This document shows positions 20,574-31,079 of a DNA stretch of 64,000 bases, piece after piece (the first letter of the stretch is position 1; each line of letters starts with the position of its first letter). A program made the position numbers and the translations under genes. Under the pieces are notes generated by a model, which saw nothing but the letters and a program-made list of their open reading frames with translations, was not told where the DNA came from and made no database searches. Source of the stretch: Halomonas jincaotanensis (GTDB taxonomy: Bacteria > Pseudomonadota > Gammaproteobacteria > Pseudomonadales > Halomonadaceae); contig NZ_JAHCLU010000004.1 of assembly GCF_018448785.1 (NCBI RefSeq), positions 140,564-204,563 of the forward strand, given 5' to 3'.

Positions 20574-20614
20574 CGGCGATACGCCAGCGGCCACTGCAAC
20601 GGCCAGGCGCCAGG

Positions 20615-21340
20615 TCAATTCTGCAGGCGAATGACCAGGGGTTCGATGCCCTGGGTCGTCATCAGATCCTGGGCGCGATTGAGTTCGCGGGTATCGTCGT
20701 AGGGGCCGACCTGGACGCGGTGCCAGGTCTCGTTGCCGCCTGCCTGGACTTCGCTGACGCGCGCCAGCAGGCCGAAATCGCTCAGTCGGCTCCTGAGCTG
20801 CTCGGCATCGCCGGACTCGCGGAAGGAGGCGGCCTGCAGCATGTAGCGATCTCCGGCGCCGATGGTCTGCGAGTCGGTCGAGGTGTCGTCAGCCGCTGTC
20901 TCGTCCTCGGGGCGCGCATTGGCTGCAATCACCTGCGCGATGGGATCGTCGACGGTCTCGGTCGTTGGCTCGGCCGGCGGTGCTGGAGCGCGGGCGGCCG
21001 TGTCGGGGAGTTCGCTGCGGGGCGCGATCACCTCGGACTCCGGCAGCAGGGTATAGAACTCGAAGGTCGGCATCGGGGATTCTTCCGACGCCGAATCAGT
21101 CGTGGTATCGGGCGTGGCGGTCGGGTCATCCGCGGAGAAACGCGGCATCACCGTCGCCATGGGCGAGTCCTGCTCGTCCTGCCAGGGCGCCGACCCATGC
21201 TGATGCTGGGAGAGCAGAAAGCCTGCCACCAGGCCGGCCAGCGCCCACAGCCAGCCCGGGAAGGTGGGCCGTGACCGCGACGACGAGCGTCGCCGGCTGG
21301 TGGTGGCGCCGCGTTTCTTCGGAGTGGGACGAGTAGCCAT
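20615..21340 (-). CDS. SPOR-domain (FtsN-like) cell-envelope protein
   Basis: Bitopic inner-membrane protein of 241 residues: a basic cytoplasmic N-terminus with TTSRRRSSSRSRPTFP, one membrane helix (about 28-44, GWLWALAGLVAGFLL), a long acidic and proline-rich periplasmic linker, and a C-terminal SPOR domain (about 165-241, YMLQAASFRESGDAEQLRSR). SPOR domains bind denuded septal glycan. The place between argS and hslV is that of FtsN-like proteins in Pseudomonas and E. coli, so a division role is likely, but the linker has no clear FtsN essential motif. Confidence 0.88.
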   Translation of the reverse strand: MATRPTPKKRGATTSRRRSSSRSRPTFPGWLWALAGLVAGFLLSQHQHGSAPWQDEQDSPMATVMPRFSADDPTATPDTTTDSASEESPMPTFEFYTLLPESEVIAPRSELPDTAARAPAPPAEPTTETVDDPIAQVIAANARPEDETAADDTSTDSQTIGAGDRYMLQAASFRESGDAEQLRSRLSDFGLLARVSEVQAGGNETWHRVQVGPYDDTRELNRAQDLMTTQGIEPLVIRLQN

Positions 21341-21343
21341 GAC

Positions 21344-23029
21344 TCACATCTCCTCGGGGGCGCCGACACCCATCAAATCGAGGCCGTTACGCAGCACCTG
21401 GCGTGTGGCCAGGCCCAGCCCCAGTCGGGCGTTGCGCAGGGCGTCATCCTCGACCATGACCTTCACGGCGTTATAACAGGTGTGGAAGTCGGCGGCGAGG
21501 GCGAGCAGGTGCTGGGCGATCTGCTGAGGTTCGCGAGACGCGGCGGCATGCTCGACGACGCCGGGGTAGCGTGCCAGGCGGTTCATCAGGGCCTTTTCCT
21601 GCGGTTGATCGAGTTTGGCGAGATGGCTCACGGCCATGGCGTGATCGAAGGCCATATTCCCGGCCTCGGCCTTGCGCAGCATGCTGCATACCCGGGCATG
21701 TGCATACTGGATGTAGTAGACCGGGTTGTCGTTGGACTGCGAACGCGCCAGATCGATATCGAAGGTGAGCTGCGAGTCGGCGCGCCGCGCGGCGAGGAAG
21801 AAACGGGTGGCGTCGCGTCCCACTTCGTCGATCAAGTCGCGCACCGTGACGTAGCTGCCGGCGCGCTTGGAGAGCTTCACCTCGACACCCGAGCGCGTCA
21901 CCATGACCATCTGGTGCAACACGTATTCCGGCCAGCCGGCGGGGATGCCGGTTTCCAGCGCCTGCAGGCCAGCCCGCACGCGGGTCACCGTTGAGTGATG
22001 GTCGGCACCCTGCTCGTTGATCACCTCGGTGAAACCGCGCTGCCACTTGTCCAGGTGATAGGCCACGTCGGGGAGGAAGTAGGTATAGCTGCCGTCGGAC
22101 TTGCGCATCACCCGGTCCTTGTCGTCGCCGAAGTCGGTGGTGCGCAGCCAGATGGCGCCATTCTGCTCGTAGGTATGTCCCCCCGCGATCAGTTGTTCGA
22201 CGGTGGCCTCGACCTTGCCGGATTCGTAGAGCGATGACTCCAGATAGTAGATGTCGAATTCGACACCGAAGGCCTTGAGGTCGAGATCCTGCTCGCGGCG
22301 CAGCCAGGCGACGGCGAACGCCTGTATGGCCTCGAGGTCCTGTGGGTCGCCCTTGGCGGTCACGTGGCGGTCGTCGGCGTGCACCGTCTCACCGGCCAGG
22401 TAGGCGTTGGCGACATCGAGGATGTAGCCGCCACGATATCCATCGGCCGGCCAGTTCGCGTCATCGCTGTCGATGCCCTGGGCCCTCGCCTGCACGGAGA
22501 GGGCCAGGTTGGCGATCTGGGCGCCGGCATCGTTGTAGTAGAACTCGCGGGTCACGTCATGGCCGGTGGCTTCGAGCAAGCGGCATATGCAGTCGCCGAT
22601 CGCCGCGCCGCGTCCGTGGCCGACGTGCAGCGGGCCGGTTGGGTTGGCAGAGACGAACTCCACCTGCACCTGGCGCCCACGGCCGGTGAGGCTGCGGCCA
22701 TAGGCGTCGCCCGAGTCGAGCACGGTGCGCACGATCTGCGCCACGGCGTCGGTGGCAGCAAAGAAGTTAATAAAGCCTGGGCCGGCGATCTCCACCCGGC
22801 TCACGGCGTCGCTTTCCGGCAGGGCGGCGACCAGCATCTCGGCAAGCTCACGCGGCTTGCGGCCCGCGGGCTTGGCGAGCATCAAGGCCAGGTTGGTGGC
22901 GTAGTCGCCGTGGGCCTTGTCCTTGGCTGGGTCGACCTTGATGGTTGGGGCGAGATCGGCGGGCAGAATGTCCTGGCGCTTGAGTTCGTTCAGGGCGCCT
23001 TCGAGCAGCGAGATGAGGGTGTCTTTCAT
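21344..23029 (-). CDS. argS: Arginyl-tRNA synthetase
   Basis: Class I aminoacyl-tRNA synthetase charging tRNA-Arg, whose ACG isoacceptor is encoded at the right end of the window. ATG at 23027-23029 gives 561 residues starting [20 protein letters not shown]. The HIGH-type motif is [13 protein letters not shown], the KMSKS equivalent is VKLSKRAG, and the C-terminal DALR anticodon domain ends near [11 protein letters not shown]. An open upstream extension overlaps the end of priA and is not ArgS-like. The SPOR gene follows after 3 bases. Confidence 0.97.
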   Translation of the reverse strand: MKDTLISLLEGALNELKRQDILPADLAPTIKVDPAKDKAHGDYATNLALMLAKPAGRKPRELAEMLVAALPESDAVSRVEIAGPGFINFFAATDAVAQIVRTVLDSGDAYGRSLTGRGRQVQVEFVSANPTGPLHVGHGRGAAIGDCICRLLEATGHDVTREFYYNDAGAQIANLALSVQARAQGIDSDDANWPADGYRGGYILDVANAYLAGETVHADDRHVTAKGDPQDLEAIQAFAVAWLRREQDLDLKAFGVEFDIYYLESSLYESGKVEATVEQLIAGGHTYEQNGAIWLRTTDFGDDKDRVMRKSDGSYTYFLPDVAYHLDKWQRGFTEVINEQGADHHSTVTRVRAGLQALETGIPAGWPEYVLHQMVMVTRSGVEVKLSKRAGSYVTVRDLIDEVGRDATRFFLAARRADSQLTFDIDLARSQSNDNPVYYIQYAHARVCSMLRKAEAGNMAFDHAMAVSHLAKLDQPQEKALMNRLARYPGVVEHAAASREPQQIAQHLLALAADFHTCYNAVKVMVEDDALRNARLGLGLATRQVLRNGLDLMGVGAPEEM

Positions 23030-23127
23030 GAAGGATTCCGGTGTCCAGTGTCGCGGGTCGCGAAGAGGCCGCTTGGCAGTGCGGCGTATTATCGGCAATC
23101 GGGGCCGGGCTTTAAACCCTCCCGCTG

Positions 23128-25368
23128 TCAGCTCAGGGTCTGCGGATCGATATCCAGCGACCATCTCACCCGTCGCGCCTCGGGCGACGCCTCCAGCCAG
23201 GCGGTCAGCCAGGCGCCGGCCTCGTGGAGGCGGCTGCGGCGCTCGCTGGTAAGCATCAGCTGGGCATGATAGCGGTTCTGGCGGCGCTCCATGGGCGCGG
23301 GTACCGGCCCCAGGCAGCCGACCTTGAGCTCACGGGACGCGAGCCATTGGCGCAGCGCCTCGGCCGCCTGATGGCCCAGGGCGCTGACCGCGTCCTCGCG
23401 AGGGCTTTCCAGGCGCAGCAGGGCGAGAAAACGGAAGGGCGGCAGGCCGGCGGCGCGCCGCTCCTCCAGCATTTGATCGGCCAGTGCCGCATAGCCCTGC
23501 TCGGCCAGCATCTGCAGATGCGGGTCGTCGCCGTGCAGGGTCTGCACCAGCACACGACCGGGGTGGTCGGCGCGCCCGGCCCGGCCGGCCACCTGGATCA
23601 GCAACTGAGCGCTCTGCTCCAGGGCGCGGAAATCGCTGGCGTAGAGTCCCGCATCGGCGTTGACCACCACCACCAGGGTGACATGGGGCAGATGGTGGCC
23701 CTTGGCGAGCATCTGGGTACCCACCAACAGGCAGGGTTCGCCGCGGCGCAGCTCGGCCAGCACCTGTTCGAAGGCGTCGCGGCGACGCGTGCTGTCGCGG
23801 TCGATGCGATGCACCGGCACCTTGGGAAAGAGGCCGGCAAGCGTCTCCTCGGTGCGCTCGGTGCCGCTGCCCAGTGGGCGCAGGTCGATGCTGGCGCACT
23901 TGGGGCAGGCCTCGGGCAGGGCGCGCCGCCGGTCGCAGTGGTGGCAGGCCAGCAGGGGCGGCTGACGGTGCAGGGTCATGCGGGCGTCGCAGTGGTCGCA
24001 TTCGGCGAGCCAGCCGCAGGCGTGGCAGGCCAGCGTCGGGGCGAAGCCGCGGCGGTTGATGAACACCAGGACCTGATGCCCGGCCGCCAGTGTCTCGCCG
24101 ATGGTCTCGATGACCGGTGGGATCAGCCCGCCTTGGCGGGGCCTGCCACGCATGTCGATCAGCTCCAGCCGCGCCGGGGCATGGCGGCTGGCGCGTTGGG
24201 TCAGGGTGAGGTGGCGCCAGTCGCCGTTGCGGGCCCGTGAAAGGCTCTCGAGCGATGGCGTGGCGCTGCCCAGTATCAGCGGGATGGCGTGTCGATGGGC
24301 ACGCGCCACGGCAAGATCGCGGGCGTGGTAGCGCAGGCCGTCCTGCTGCTTGAAGGAGCCGTCATGCTCTTCATCGACGATGATCACCCCGGGGCGCGCC
24401 AGGGGGGTGAAGATCGCCGAGCGGGTGCCGATGACGATAGGCGCTCGCCCGCTCGCCGCGGCCGCCCAGGCATCGAGGCGCTCGTGGTCGCTAAGCCCCG
24501 AGTGCAGCGCCACGACCGAGACGCGAAAACGTTGGCGAAAACGCGCCAGGGTCTGGGGGGTGAGGCCGATCTCGGGCACCAGCACCAGCGCCTGACGGCC
24601 CTGGCCGACCACGGCTTCGATCAGTTGCAGGTAGACCTCGGTCTTGCCGCTACCCGTCACGCCTTCCAGCAGGCAGGGGTGATAGCGGTCAAGGCCTTCA
24701 TGGAGCGCGGCCAGCGCCACGCTCTGCTCGCCATTAAGGGGCATGGCTGGCTCGGCGAGCCGAGGGCCGGCGCTATCCGCTCGGTGGGCGGTGACCGGCT
24801 CATCAACGCGGCTGAGCAAGCCCTTGTCGACCAGTGCGCGCAGCTGCTCGCGGGTGAACGACTGGGCGAGGATCGCCTGTGTACCCAGGCCATGCGGGTG
24901 CTGAGTCAGCATTGCCAGAAGCGCCGCCTGACGCGGTGCGCGCGCAAGCTCGGAGGCGTCGACTACCTGCCCGGCGGCGGTGAGCTGCCAGCGTTCCCGC
25001 GTGCGGGCGGTCAAGGGACGGCCCTGGCGCAGCAGAACCGGCATCGCCTGGTGCAGGGTGTCGCCCAGCGGATGCTGGTAGTAACGCGCAGTGAAATGGC
25101 ATAGCCATAGCCAGTCCGCTGGCAAGGGGACGGGGTCGAGGCAGGCCTCGATGGGCTTCAGTTCTTTCAGCGGCAGCTCGCTATCATCGCGACATTCGAT
25201 CACCACGCCGACGAGTTGACGCCTGCCGAAGGACACGCGAACGCGAAAGCCGGGCTGCCAGCCGCCACTGGGCGCCTCGCCGTAGGGGCGATAGTCGAAC
25301 AGCCGACGCAGCGGCGACGGAATGGCAATGCCCAGCACGCGTGGTGCTGGATAAGGGGTATGTGGCAA
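23128..25368 (-). CDS. priA: Primosomal replication-restart helicase PriA
   Basis: DNA helicase that reloads the replisome at stalled forks. The 746 residues include the N-terminal DNA-binding part, Walker [13 protein letters not shown], the DEEH-type box VDEEHD, and a run of paired cysteines ([21 protein letters not shown]) forming the two zinc sites of PriA. The C-terminal helicase motif [18 protein letters not shown] is intact. Start [17 protein letters not shown] is family-like. It diverges from rpmE, whose promoter -35 lies at its start codon. Confidence 0.97.
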   Translation of the reverse strand: MPHTPYPAPRVLGIAIPSPLRRLFDYRPYGEAPSGGWQPGFRVRVSFGRRQLVGVVIECRDDSELPLKELKPIEACLDPVPLPADWLWLCHFTARYYQHPLGDTLHQAMPVLLRQGRPLTARTRERWQLTAAGQVVDASELARAPRQAALLAMLTQHPHGLGTQAILAQSFTREQLRALVDKGLLSRVDEPVTAHRADSAGPRLAEPAMPLNGEQSVALAALHEGLDRYHPCLLEGVTGSGKTEVYLQLIEAVVGQGRQALVLVPEIGLTPQTLARFRQRFRVSVVALHSGLSDHERLDAWAAAASGRAPIVIGTRSAIFTPLARPGVIIVDEEHDGSFKQQDGLRYHARDLAVARAHRHAIPLILGSATPSLESLSRARNGDWRHLTLTQRASRHAPARLELIDMRGRPRQGGLIPPVIETIGETLAAGHQVLVFINRRGFAPTLACHACGWLAECDHCDARMTLHRQPPLLACHHCDRRRALPEACPKCASIDLRPLGSGTERTEETLAGLFPKVPVHRIDRDSTRRRDAFEQVLAELRRGEPCLLVGTQMLAKGHHLPHVTLVVVVNADAGLYASDFRALEQSAQLLIQVAGRAGRADHPGRVLVQTLHGDDPHLQMLAEQGYAALADQMLEERRAAGLPPFRFLALLRLESPREDAVSALGHQAAEALRQWLASRELKVGCLGPVPAPMERRQNRYHAQLMLTSERRSRLHEAGAWLTAWLEASPEARRVRWSLDIDPQTLS

Positions 25369-25397
25369 TTGGCCTCCGGCGGCGGACCTGCTAAAAT
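25369..25397 (+). promoter_or_regulatory. Candidate promoter of rpmE
   Basis: TTGGCC (25369-25374) and TAAAAT (25392-25397) with a 17-base spacer lie immediately beyond the divergent priA start. Transcription from about 25404 would give a leader of roughly 180 bases. Confidence 0.5.
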
Positions 25398-25403
25398 GCT
25401 GCG

Positions 25404-25583
25404 CCTCCCTCGGGTACGCGAGCGGTAAAGCACGCGCGAGTACGCAAGAAGAAAGTACGCCAGAAAAAAGGGCAGGGGGAGAAAACCGGTTCGCATGTAC
25501 GGTTCACGGACAACCGATAGTCAACCCGTATGCGGTGCCTGGCAGACGATCAGGTGGCGGCATACCGCTCCATGAGGCTCAAG
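25404..25583 (+). promoter_or_regulatory. Long structured leader of rpmE
   Basis: About 180 bases between the predicted start of transcription and the rpmE ATG hold no good ORF. A bulged stem pairs 25492-25502 (CGCATGTACGG) with 25526-25534 (CCGTATGCG). Autoregulation of rpmE by L31 binding its leader is known in E. coli; a similar role is an inference. Confidence 0.35.
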
Positions 25584-25799
25584 ATGAAACAAGCTATCCA
25601 TCCGAATTACAAGACGGTCAACGCGACCTGTTCCTGTGGCGCCACCTTCGAAGTGGGCTCCACCTCCAACCACGATTTCTCTCTGGACGTCTGCTCGCAG
25701 TGCCACCCCTTCTATACCGGCAAGCAGAAGCAGGCGACCACCGGTGGTCGCGTCGAGCGCTTCAACAAGCGTTTCGGTGCGGCCGTCAAACGAGGCTGA
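25584..25799 (+). CDS. rpmE: 50S ribosomal protein L31 (zinc-binding type)
   Basis: Bridges the 50S and 30S subunits. The start at 25584 is set by GAGG at 25574-25577 and by the family N-terminus [19 protein letters not shown]. The 71-residue protein has the complete zinc set Cys16, Cys18, Cys37 and Cys40 of the C+ type, so it can serve as a zinc reservoir replaced under zinc limitation by a C- paralogue, which is not in this window. Confidence 0.97.
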   Translation: MKQAIHPNYKTVNATCSCGATFEVGSTSNHDFSLDVCSQCHPFYTGKQKQATTGGRVERFNKRFGAAVKRG

Positions 25800-25845
25800 T
25801 AAGGCGTCGCGAAGCGTGTGCCCTATCGTCGCCATCGCTTGCACG

Positions 25846-25873
25846 AGACCCGCCACCGGCGGGTCTTCTTGTT
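25846..25873 (+). terminator. Intrinsic terminator of rpmE
   Basis: Perfect 9-bp stem AGACCCGCC/GGCGGGTCT with loop ACC (25846-25866), followed by TCTTGTTT. Confidence 0.8.
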
Positions 25874-26044
25874 TCAGGCCGTTCGGGTATCGTCATGCGA
25901 AAGGCACCTTGTGTCATACTTGATGCGTAACCCTGCTTGGGTTTCCCGCCTGCGCAATGCTGGCGAAAAATCGCCTTCGTTGAGAAATGGAAACATTTTC
26001 TATACTCTGGCTTCACCTTTGCCACTGCATATCGGACCTTCCGC

Positions 26045-27313
26045 ATGACTGACGCAAGAAAGGCCGCATTGGACTATCACGCCAAGCCGATCCCCGGAAA
26101 ACTCTCGGTGGAGCTGACAAAGCCCACGGCCACGGCCCGGGACCTTTCCCTGGCCTACAGCCCCGGTGTCGCCGAGCCGGTGCGCGAGATCGCCCGCGAT
26201 CCCGAGAACGCTTACCGCTATACCGGCAAGGGAAACCTGGTGGCGGTCATTTCTGACGGCAGTGCCATCCTCGGTCTCGGCAACCTGGGACCGCTGGCCA
26301 GCAAGCCGGTGATGGAAGGCAAGGGAGTGCTGTTCAAGCGGTTTGCCGGTATCAACTCGGTGGATATCGAGGTCAATGCCGAGAGTCCGCAGGCCTTCAT
26401 CGATACCGTGGCGCGCATCGCCGATACCTGGGGCGGGATCAATCTCGAGGACATCAAGGCGCCCGAGTGCTTCGAGATCGAGCAGGCGCTCATCGAGCAG
26501 TGCAGCATTCCGGTCTTTCACGACGACCAGCATGGCACGGCTATCGTCACCGTTGCGGGAATGCTCAATGCGCTGGAGATCGCCGGCAAGTCACTGGACA
26601 GCGCCCGCATCGTCTGCCTCGGCGCCGGCGCCGCGGCGATCGCCTGCATGAAGCTGCTGGTATGCTGCGGCGCGCATGCCGACAATATCGTGATGCTCGA
26701 CCGCAAGGGGGTTATCCACGCCGGCAGGACGGATCTCAATCAGTACAAGGCGATGTTTGCCATGCAGACCGATCATCGTACGCTTGCCGATGCCATCGAT
26801 GGCGCGGACGTCTTCATCGGCCTCTCGGGCCCGGGCCTGATGACCGCCGAGCATATGCGCAAGATGGCGCCCAACCCGGTGGTATTCGCTTGTACCAATC
26901 CAGATCCGGAAATTCATCCCGCCGTGGCACGCGAGGCGCGACCGGACGTGATCATGGCGACCGGTCGTTCCGATTATCCCAATCAGGTCAACAATGTGCT
27001 GGGCTTTCCCTTCATCTTCCGTGGGGCCCTCGATGTACGGGCGACGCGGATCAACGAAGAGATGAAAGTGGCGGCCGTACATGCACTCAAGGACCTGGCG
27101 CGTGAGCCGGTACCTGCCGAGGTGCTCGAGGCCTACGAGATGCAGGGCATGCGTTTCGGCCCCGACTACATTATTCCCACGCCGGTGGATGTGAGGCTGC
27201 TCGACAGGGTGTCCTCGGCCGTTGCCCAGGCCGCGGTAGACTCCGGCGTGGCGCGCAAGCCCTATCCGACGCACTATCCGCTCAGAACGGTGGATGACGT
27301 CTACGGCGGCTGA
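26045..27313 (+). CDS. maeB: Malic enzyme, MaeB type without phosphotransacetylase domain
   Basis: Oxidative decarboxylation of malate to pyruvate, NADP-dependent by family. The start at 26045 gives 422 residues beginning MTDARKAALDYHAKPIPGKL. Motifs include LAYSPGVAEPVREIA, FHDDQHGTAIVT with metal-binding Asp residues, and the Rossmann loop CLGAGAAAIACMKLL. E. coli MaeB carries an extra C-terminal phosphotransacetylase-like domain of about 330 residues; here the protein ends after the malic domain, as in Pseudomonas. A TATACT -10 at 26001-26006 lies upstream. Confidence 0.95.
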   Translation: MTDARKAALDYHAKPIPGKLSVELTKPTATARDLSLAYSPGVAEPVREIARDPENAYRYTGKGNLVAVISDGSAILGLGNLGPLASKPVMEGKGVLFKRFAGINSVDIEVNAESPQAFIDTVARIADTWGGINLEDIKAPECFEIEQALIEQCSIPVFHDDQHGTAIVTVAGMLNALEIAGKSLDSARIVCLGAGAAAIACMKLLVCCGAHADNIVMLDRKGVIHAGRTDLNQYKAMFAMQTDHRTLADAIDGADVFIGLSGPGLMTAEHMRKMAPNPVVFACTNPDPEIHPAVAREARPDVIMATGRSDYPNQVNNVLGFPFIFRGALDVRATRINEEMKVAAVHALKDLAREPVPAEVLEAYEMQGMRFGPDYIIPTPVDVRLLDRVSSAVAQAAVDSGVARKPYPTHYPLRTVDDVYGG

Positions 27314-27340
27314 GCCCTGACGCGACGCGATTGACCTTGA

Positions 27341-27368
27341 AAACGCCGCCTCCGGTTTAGGGGGCGGC
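27341..27368 (-). terminator. Weak terminator hairpin between maeB and the DUF481 gene
   Basis: A 9-bp stem with one G-U pair (27345-27353 with 27360-27368) is followed on the minus strand by GTTTTC. It best serves the DUF481 gene; the rightward side lacks a T run. Confidence 0.4.
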
Positions 27369-27393
27369 ATCATCATGTCTAGGCTGACTGGCA

Positions 27394-28158
27394 CTACCAG
27401 CTGTACAGCAGCGAGAAGCTGGTGGTCTGATCGGTGTGGGCATCGGCACTGTCAGGTGGGTTGGTATTATCCTTGATTTCGTGCGAGAGCTTCAGCGCCA
27501 GGTGCGAGTTGATCCGGGCCGTGAGGGACGAGAGCGAGCGTGATGTCACGTTCGCGCTGGTCCCTTCTACCGAGAGTTCCTGTTCCACGCTGGAATGTTC
27601 CGAGAAGGCCCATTCATAGGCCAGGGCGCCGTAGCCCACACCACGAAACTCACGCTGCCCCTCATCAAGACGGTCATGGCGGAAGCCCAGGCCGCTCTCG
27701 AGCGAGAGCAGTTGGCGCTCGCTATCGATCAGGTCGCGACCATAGCCGCCAATGGCCGTTGCCTGCTGGTCGTAACCGCTGAATCGGTCCTTTTCCCAGC
27801 GAGCGAAGCCGAATGCATAGTGCGGGCCATCGAGTTCGTAGCGTTCGCGACCGGCGACAATGTACTGTTCGGCGCTGGTCCCGCCGTTGCGGGAGACGTT
27901 GCGCACTTCGCCGCGCAGGGTGTGGGTCCAGTCGCCGGTCAGCCAGGTCAATCGACCCTTGCCGATGAGGGTTTGGCTGTTGGTATTGCCGGAGAGGTGA
28001 GTGAAACCCAGTTCAACGTCTCCGGTGAAGCTGGCGGCATCCTCTCCGGGGGGTGGTGGGGCATAGAACGGATACGCGTGTGCTCTGCCGGCGATGACCG
28101 CAAGGGCGCACAAGGACAGCCACGCGAACATCGAGTGGCGTATTTCAGGGTGAGGCAT
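27394..28158 (-). CDS. DUF481 (YdiY-like) outer-membrane-type beta protein
   Basis: The 254-residue protein has a Sec signal peptide (FAWLSLCALAVIAGRAHA) and a mature region of alternating aromatic/hydrophobic strands, e.g. GDVELGFTHLSGNTNSQTLI and a terminal SFSLLYSW with aromatic last residue, as expected for a small outer-membrane beta barrel. This is the DUF481 family, some members of which are salt-induced; the function is unknown. Start ATG 28156-28158 has GGGAAG upstream. Single gene, leftward, convergent with maeB, after mrcA. Confidence 0.85.
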   Translation of the reverse strand: MPHPEIRHSMFAWLSLCALAVIAGRAHAYPFYAPPPPGEDAASFTGDVELGFTHLSGNTNSQTLIGKGRLTWLTGDWTHTLRGEVRNVSRNGGTSAEQYIVAGRERYELDGPHYAFGFARWEKDRFSGYDQQATAIGGYGRDLIDSERQLLSLESGLGFRHDRLDEGQREFRGVGYGALAYEWAFSEHSSVEQELSVEGTSANVTSRSLSSLTARINSHLALKLSHEIKDNTNPPDSADAHTDQTTSFSLLYSW

Positions 28159-28246
28159 GTCAGCTTCCCGGTTGACCGGTAATCAACTCGTGTGACGTGT
28201 TCGGCGATGAGAGGAGAACGGCGGCATTCCTTGCCGCCGGGGGACG

Positions 28247-30799
28247 CTAGAAGATGGCTTCGTAGTTGCCGGTACCCTCAGAGCCGCTCTGTTGCTCGAC
28301 CTCCCTGTCGACGCGGCGCGACTCGTAGTCGGGCAGGTAGTCGGTATGAAATATCTCCTGCATGCCACCGCCCTGGTTATCGTCGAGGCGACGTCCGGTG
28401 CGAGGGTCGATACGGGCGCTGACGATCTCCTCGGGCGCTTCTGGCATGGCCAGCGGACGATCCTCGAGTGCTGTGCCCATGAAATCCATCCAGATGGGCA
28501 GGGCGGCACTGCCGCCATACTCGGCGATGGTCTCGTTGTTGTCCTTGCCGACCCAGACGGTGGTCACCAGGTCGCTGTTGTAACCGGCAAACCAGGCGTC
28601 GCGATAATCGTTGGTGGTGCCCGTCTTGCCGACGATGTCATCGCGATTCAAGGCCATTGCCGCGCGGCCGGTGCCGTTCTCGATCACGTCGCGCAGCATG
28701 TCGCGCAGGATGAACACCGCACTGGGATCGGCGACACGAGGCGCTATGGGGTAGGTGCGGCCGTTGATTTCCACTTGATCCTGGCCTTCGGGGCAATCAC
28801 GACAAGCGACCATCGGTGTGGCTTCGTCCAAGACGTTGTCTTCCTCGCTACGGCTGATGCGCTGGATAAACCAGGGCGAGACCTGAAAGCCGCCATTGGC
28901 CAGTACCGCATAGGCATTGGTCATTTCCAGCGGTGTCAGTCCGGCACTGCCCAACGCCAGGGAGAGCCCGCGTGGGAGACGATTCTCGGCGAAGCCGAAG
29001 CCTGCCAGGAAATCGATGGTAGCGTCCAGGCCGACCTGCTGGAGCACGCGGATGGTGACAAGGTTGCGCGAGCGGGCCAGCGCCTCCCGTAGCCGGATGG
29101 GGCCCAGGAAGTCCCCGCTCGAGTTGACCGGTCGCCAGAGTTCGTTGCTGCCATCCTGCTGCACTACCGGCGCATCGTTGACTACGCTGGCAGCCGTCAT
29201 CATGCCGCCGTCCAGGGCCGCCAGGTAGATGAAAGGCTTAAAGATCGAGCCGGACTGGCGCTGTGCCTGCACTGCCCGGTTAAACTTGCTGGCCTCGAAG
29301 CTGAACCCGCCCTGCAAGGCAAGGATGGCCCCGGTATCGGGCTCCATGACCACCAGCGAGCCTTCGGCATCCGGGCGCTGGGAAAGTCGATAACTTTCGT
29401 CCTCGTCCTCGTCCTCGTCCTCGTTTCGCTCGAGAATGCGTACCAGGTCGCCCGGCGCGGCGATCTCGGCGGCGGTGCCCGGCTCAGGACCACGAGAGCG
29501 TGGCCCGCGATAGGCGCGGGCCCAACTGAGCCCCTCCCAGTCGAGCGTATGCAGCTCGCCACCGCGGGCCATGACCTGCATCTCGCGGCCTTCGGCGGCG
29601 ACCACGATGGCGGGTTCCAGCGGACCGAGGGAAGGCGTGCGCTCCAGCACCTGTAGCCAGTTGCTGACATCCCCCTCGATGCCCTCTACCTCCGTCTGGC
29701 TACTGGCGGCCGCGCGCCTGGCGGTTTCCATCACCTCGGGGGATTCGCTGAGTTCCTCCTCAAGCCCTTCGCGTTCTGTACGATCCTGGGCCTCCACTAG
29801 GCTTTGGGGAATGTCCTGTTCTTCGGGCCCGCGCCAGCCGTGTCGGGTATCGTAGGCGATCAGGCCATCGGCGAGTGCGCGCCGCGCATAGGGCTGAAGC
29901 TCGCTGTCCAGGGTGGTATGGATCTGATAACCGCCAGTATAGGCCGCCTCTGTGCCAAAGCGCTCGACGGCGAACTGGCGCGCCATCTCGGCGACGTAAT
30001 CGGCCTCGACTTCGGTCCGGGCGACATAGCGGCGCGCGGTTATCGGCGCCTGGACGGCCTCCTCATAGGTCGGCGAGTCGATATAGCCCTGTTCACGCAT
30101 GCGAAACAGGATCCAGTTGCGTCGGATCAGCGAGCGCTCGGGGTTGGCCAGCGGATTGAAGGTCGAGGGAGCCTTTGGCAGGCCAGCGATCATCGCCGTC
30201 TCAGCCAGTGTCAGTTCCTCGAGAGGGCGGCTGTAGTAGGTTTCCGCCGCCGCAGCGATGCCGTAGGCGCGATTGCCGAGAAAGATTTTGTTGACGTAGA
30301 GCTCGAGGATTTCCTCCTTGGTAAGAATCTGCTCCATCTGCAGTGCCAGCAGGATCTCGCGGATCTTGCGAGTGAATGTCTGTTCCAGGGTGAGGAGATA
30401 GTTTCGCGCTACCTGCATGGTGATGGTCGAGCCGCCGGAGCGAATGTCACCGCCACTGGACGCCAGTTCCACCGCGGCCCGCACCAGGGCCTTGGGCTCG
30501 ACACCGCGATGATCGAAGTAGCCGGCATCCTCGGCCGACAGCAGGGCGTGAATCATTTCTTCGGGGATCTGCTCGTACTCAATAGGCATGCGCCGTTCAT
30601 TACCGTACTCGCCGATCAGCTTGCCGTCCCGGGTAAAAATGCGCAGAGGCGTATGCAGTTCGAAATCCTGTAGCTGGCGCACATCGGGCAGGCCGGGGGC
30701 GAAGTAAAGCCCGGCGCCGACGACCCCCAGGCCGGCGGCGGCGATCAACGAGATCACCAGCCACACGGCCGAAAGGATCAGTGTTCTGAGATACTTCAT
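28247..30799 (-). CDS. mrcA: Penicillin-binding protein 1A
   Basis: Bifunctional peptidoglycan synthase. The 850 residues comprise an N-terminal membrane helix, a glycosyltransferase domain with SAEDAGYFDHRGVEPKAL and GGSTITMQVARNYLL, an OB/ODD-like insert, and the transpeptidase with SIFK (in SGSIFKPFIYL), SRN (ARSRNLVT) and KTGTTNDYRDAWF. The insert contains an acidic run of alternating D and E encoded by four perfect CCTCGT hexamers (29401-29424, plus strand), an easily slipped sequence. It diverges from pilM, the usual mrcA-pilM arrangement. Confidence 0.97.
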   Translation of the reverse strand: MKYLRTLILSAVWLVISLIAAAGLGVVGAGLYFAPGLPDVRQLQDFELHTPLRIFTRDGKLIGEYGNERRMPIEYEQIPEEMIHALLSAEDAGYFDHRGVEPKALVRAAVELASSGGDIRSGGSTITMQVARNYLLTLEQTFTRKIREILLALQMEQILTKEEILELYVNKIFLGNRAYGIAAAAETYYSRPLEELTLAETAMIAGLPKAPSTFNPLANPERSLIRRNWILFRMREQGYIDSPTYEEAVQAPITARRYVARTEVEADYVAEMARQFAVERFGTEAAYTGGYQIHTTLDSELQPYARRALADGLIAYDTRHGWRGPEEQDIPQSLVEAQDRTEREGLEEELSESPEVMETARRAAASSQTEVEGIEGDVSNWLQVLERTPSLGPLEPAIVVAAEGREMQVMARGGELHTLDWEGLSWARAYRGPRSRGPEPGTAAEIAAPGDLVRILERNEDEDEDEDESYRLSQRPDAEGSLVVMEPDTGAILALQGGFSFEASKFNRAVQAQRQSGSIFKPFIYLAALDGGMMTAASVVNDAPVVQQDGSNELWRPVNSSGDFLGPIRLREALARSRNLVTIRVLQQVGLDATIDFLAGFGFAENRLPRGLSLALGSAGLTPLEMTNAYAVLANGGFQVSPWFIQRISRSEEDNVLDEATPMVACRDCPEGQDQVEINGRTYPIAPRVADPSAVFILRDMLRDVIENGTGRAAMALNRDDIVGKTGTTNDYRDAWFAGYNSDLVTTVWVGKDNNETIAEYGGSAALPIWMDFMGTALEDRPLAMPEAPEEIVSARIDPRTGRRLDDNQGGGMQEIFHTDYLPDYESRRVDREVEQQSGSEGTGNYEAIF

Positions 30800-30868
30800 G
30801 AAATCGCGGTACCCGTGCTGTGAACTGGAGCGCTAGAAAGCGACAAGAAAGCAATCCGATGCGCCGCC

Positions 30869-30897
30869 ATTATAGGAAGCCAAGCCGCTAGTCACCA
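30869..30897 (-). promoter_or_regulatory. Candidate promoter of mrcA
   Basis: A perfect TATAAT on the minus strand (30874-30869) lies 70 bases before the mrcA start; a poor -35 (TGGTGA, 30897-30892) sits 17 bases upstream. Confidence 0.4.
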
Positions 30898-31079
30898 GCG
30901 TTGACATTCGGAGACAGCATGGGTCGTGTGAGTTTCTTCATGATCATGTAATCTCTCGTTAAGGTAATGGGGTATGACATTCGACGTCTATTTGACTTAG
31001 CACGCGAGCCTTCCTAACGGATGAGTGGCGTAGCATTATGGGCGGCAAGTCGTGTAAACCAGTGTGGGACAAGGCCTAG

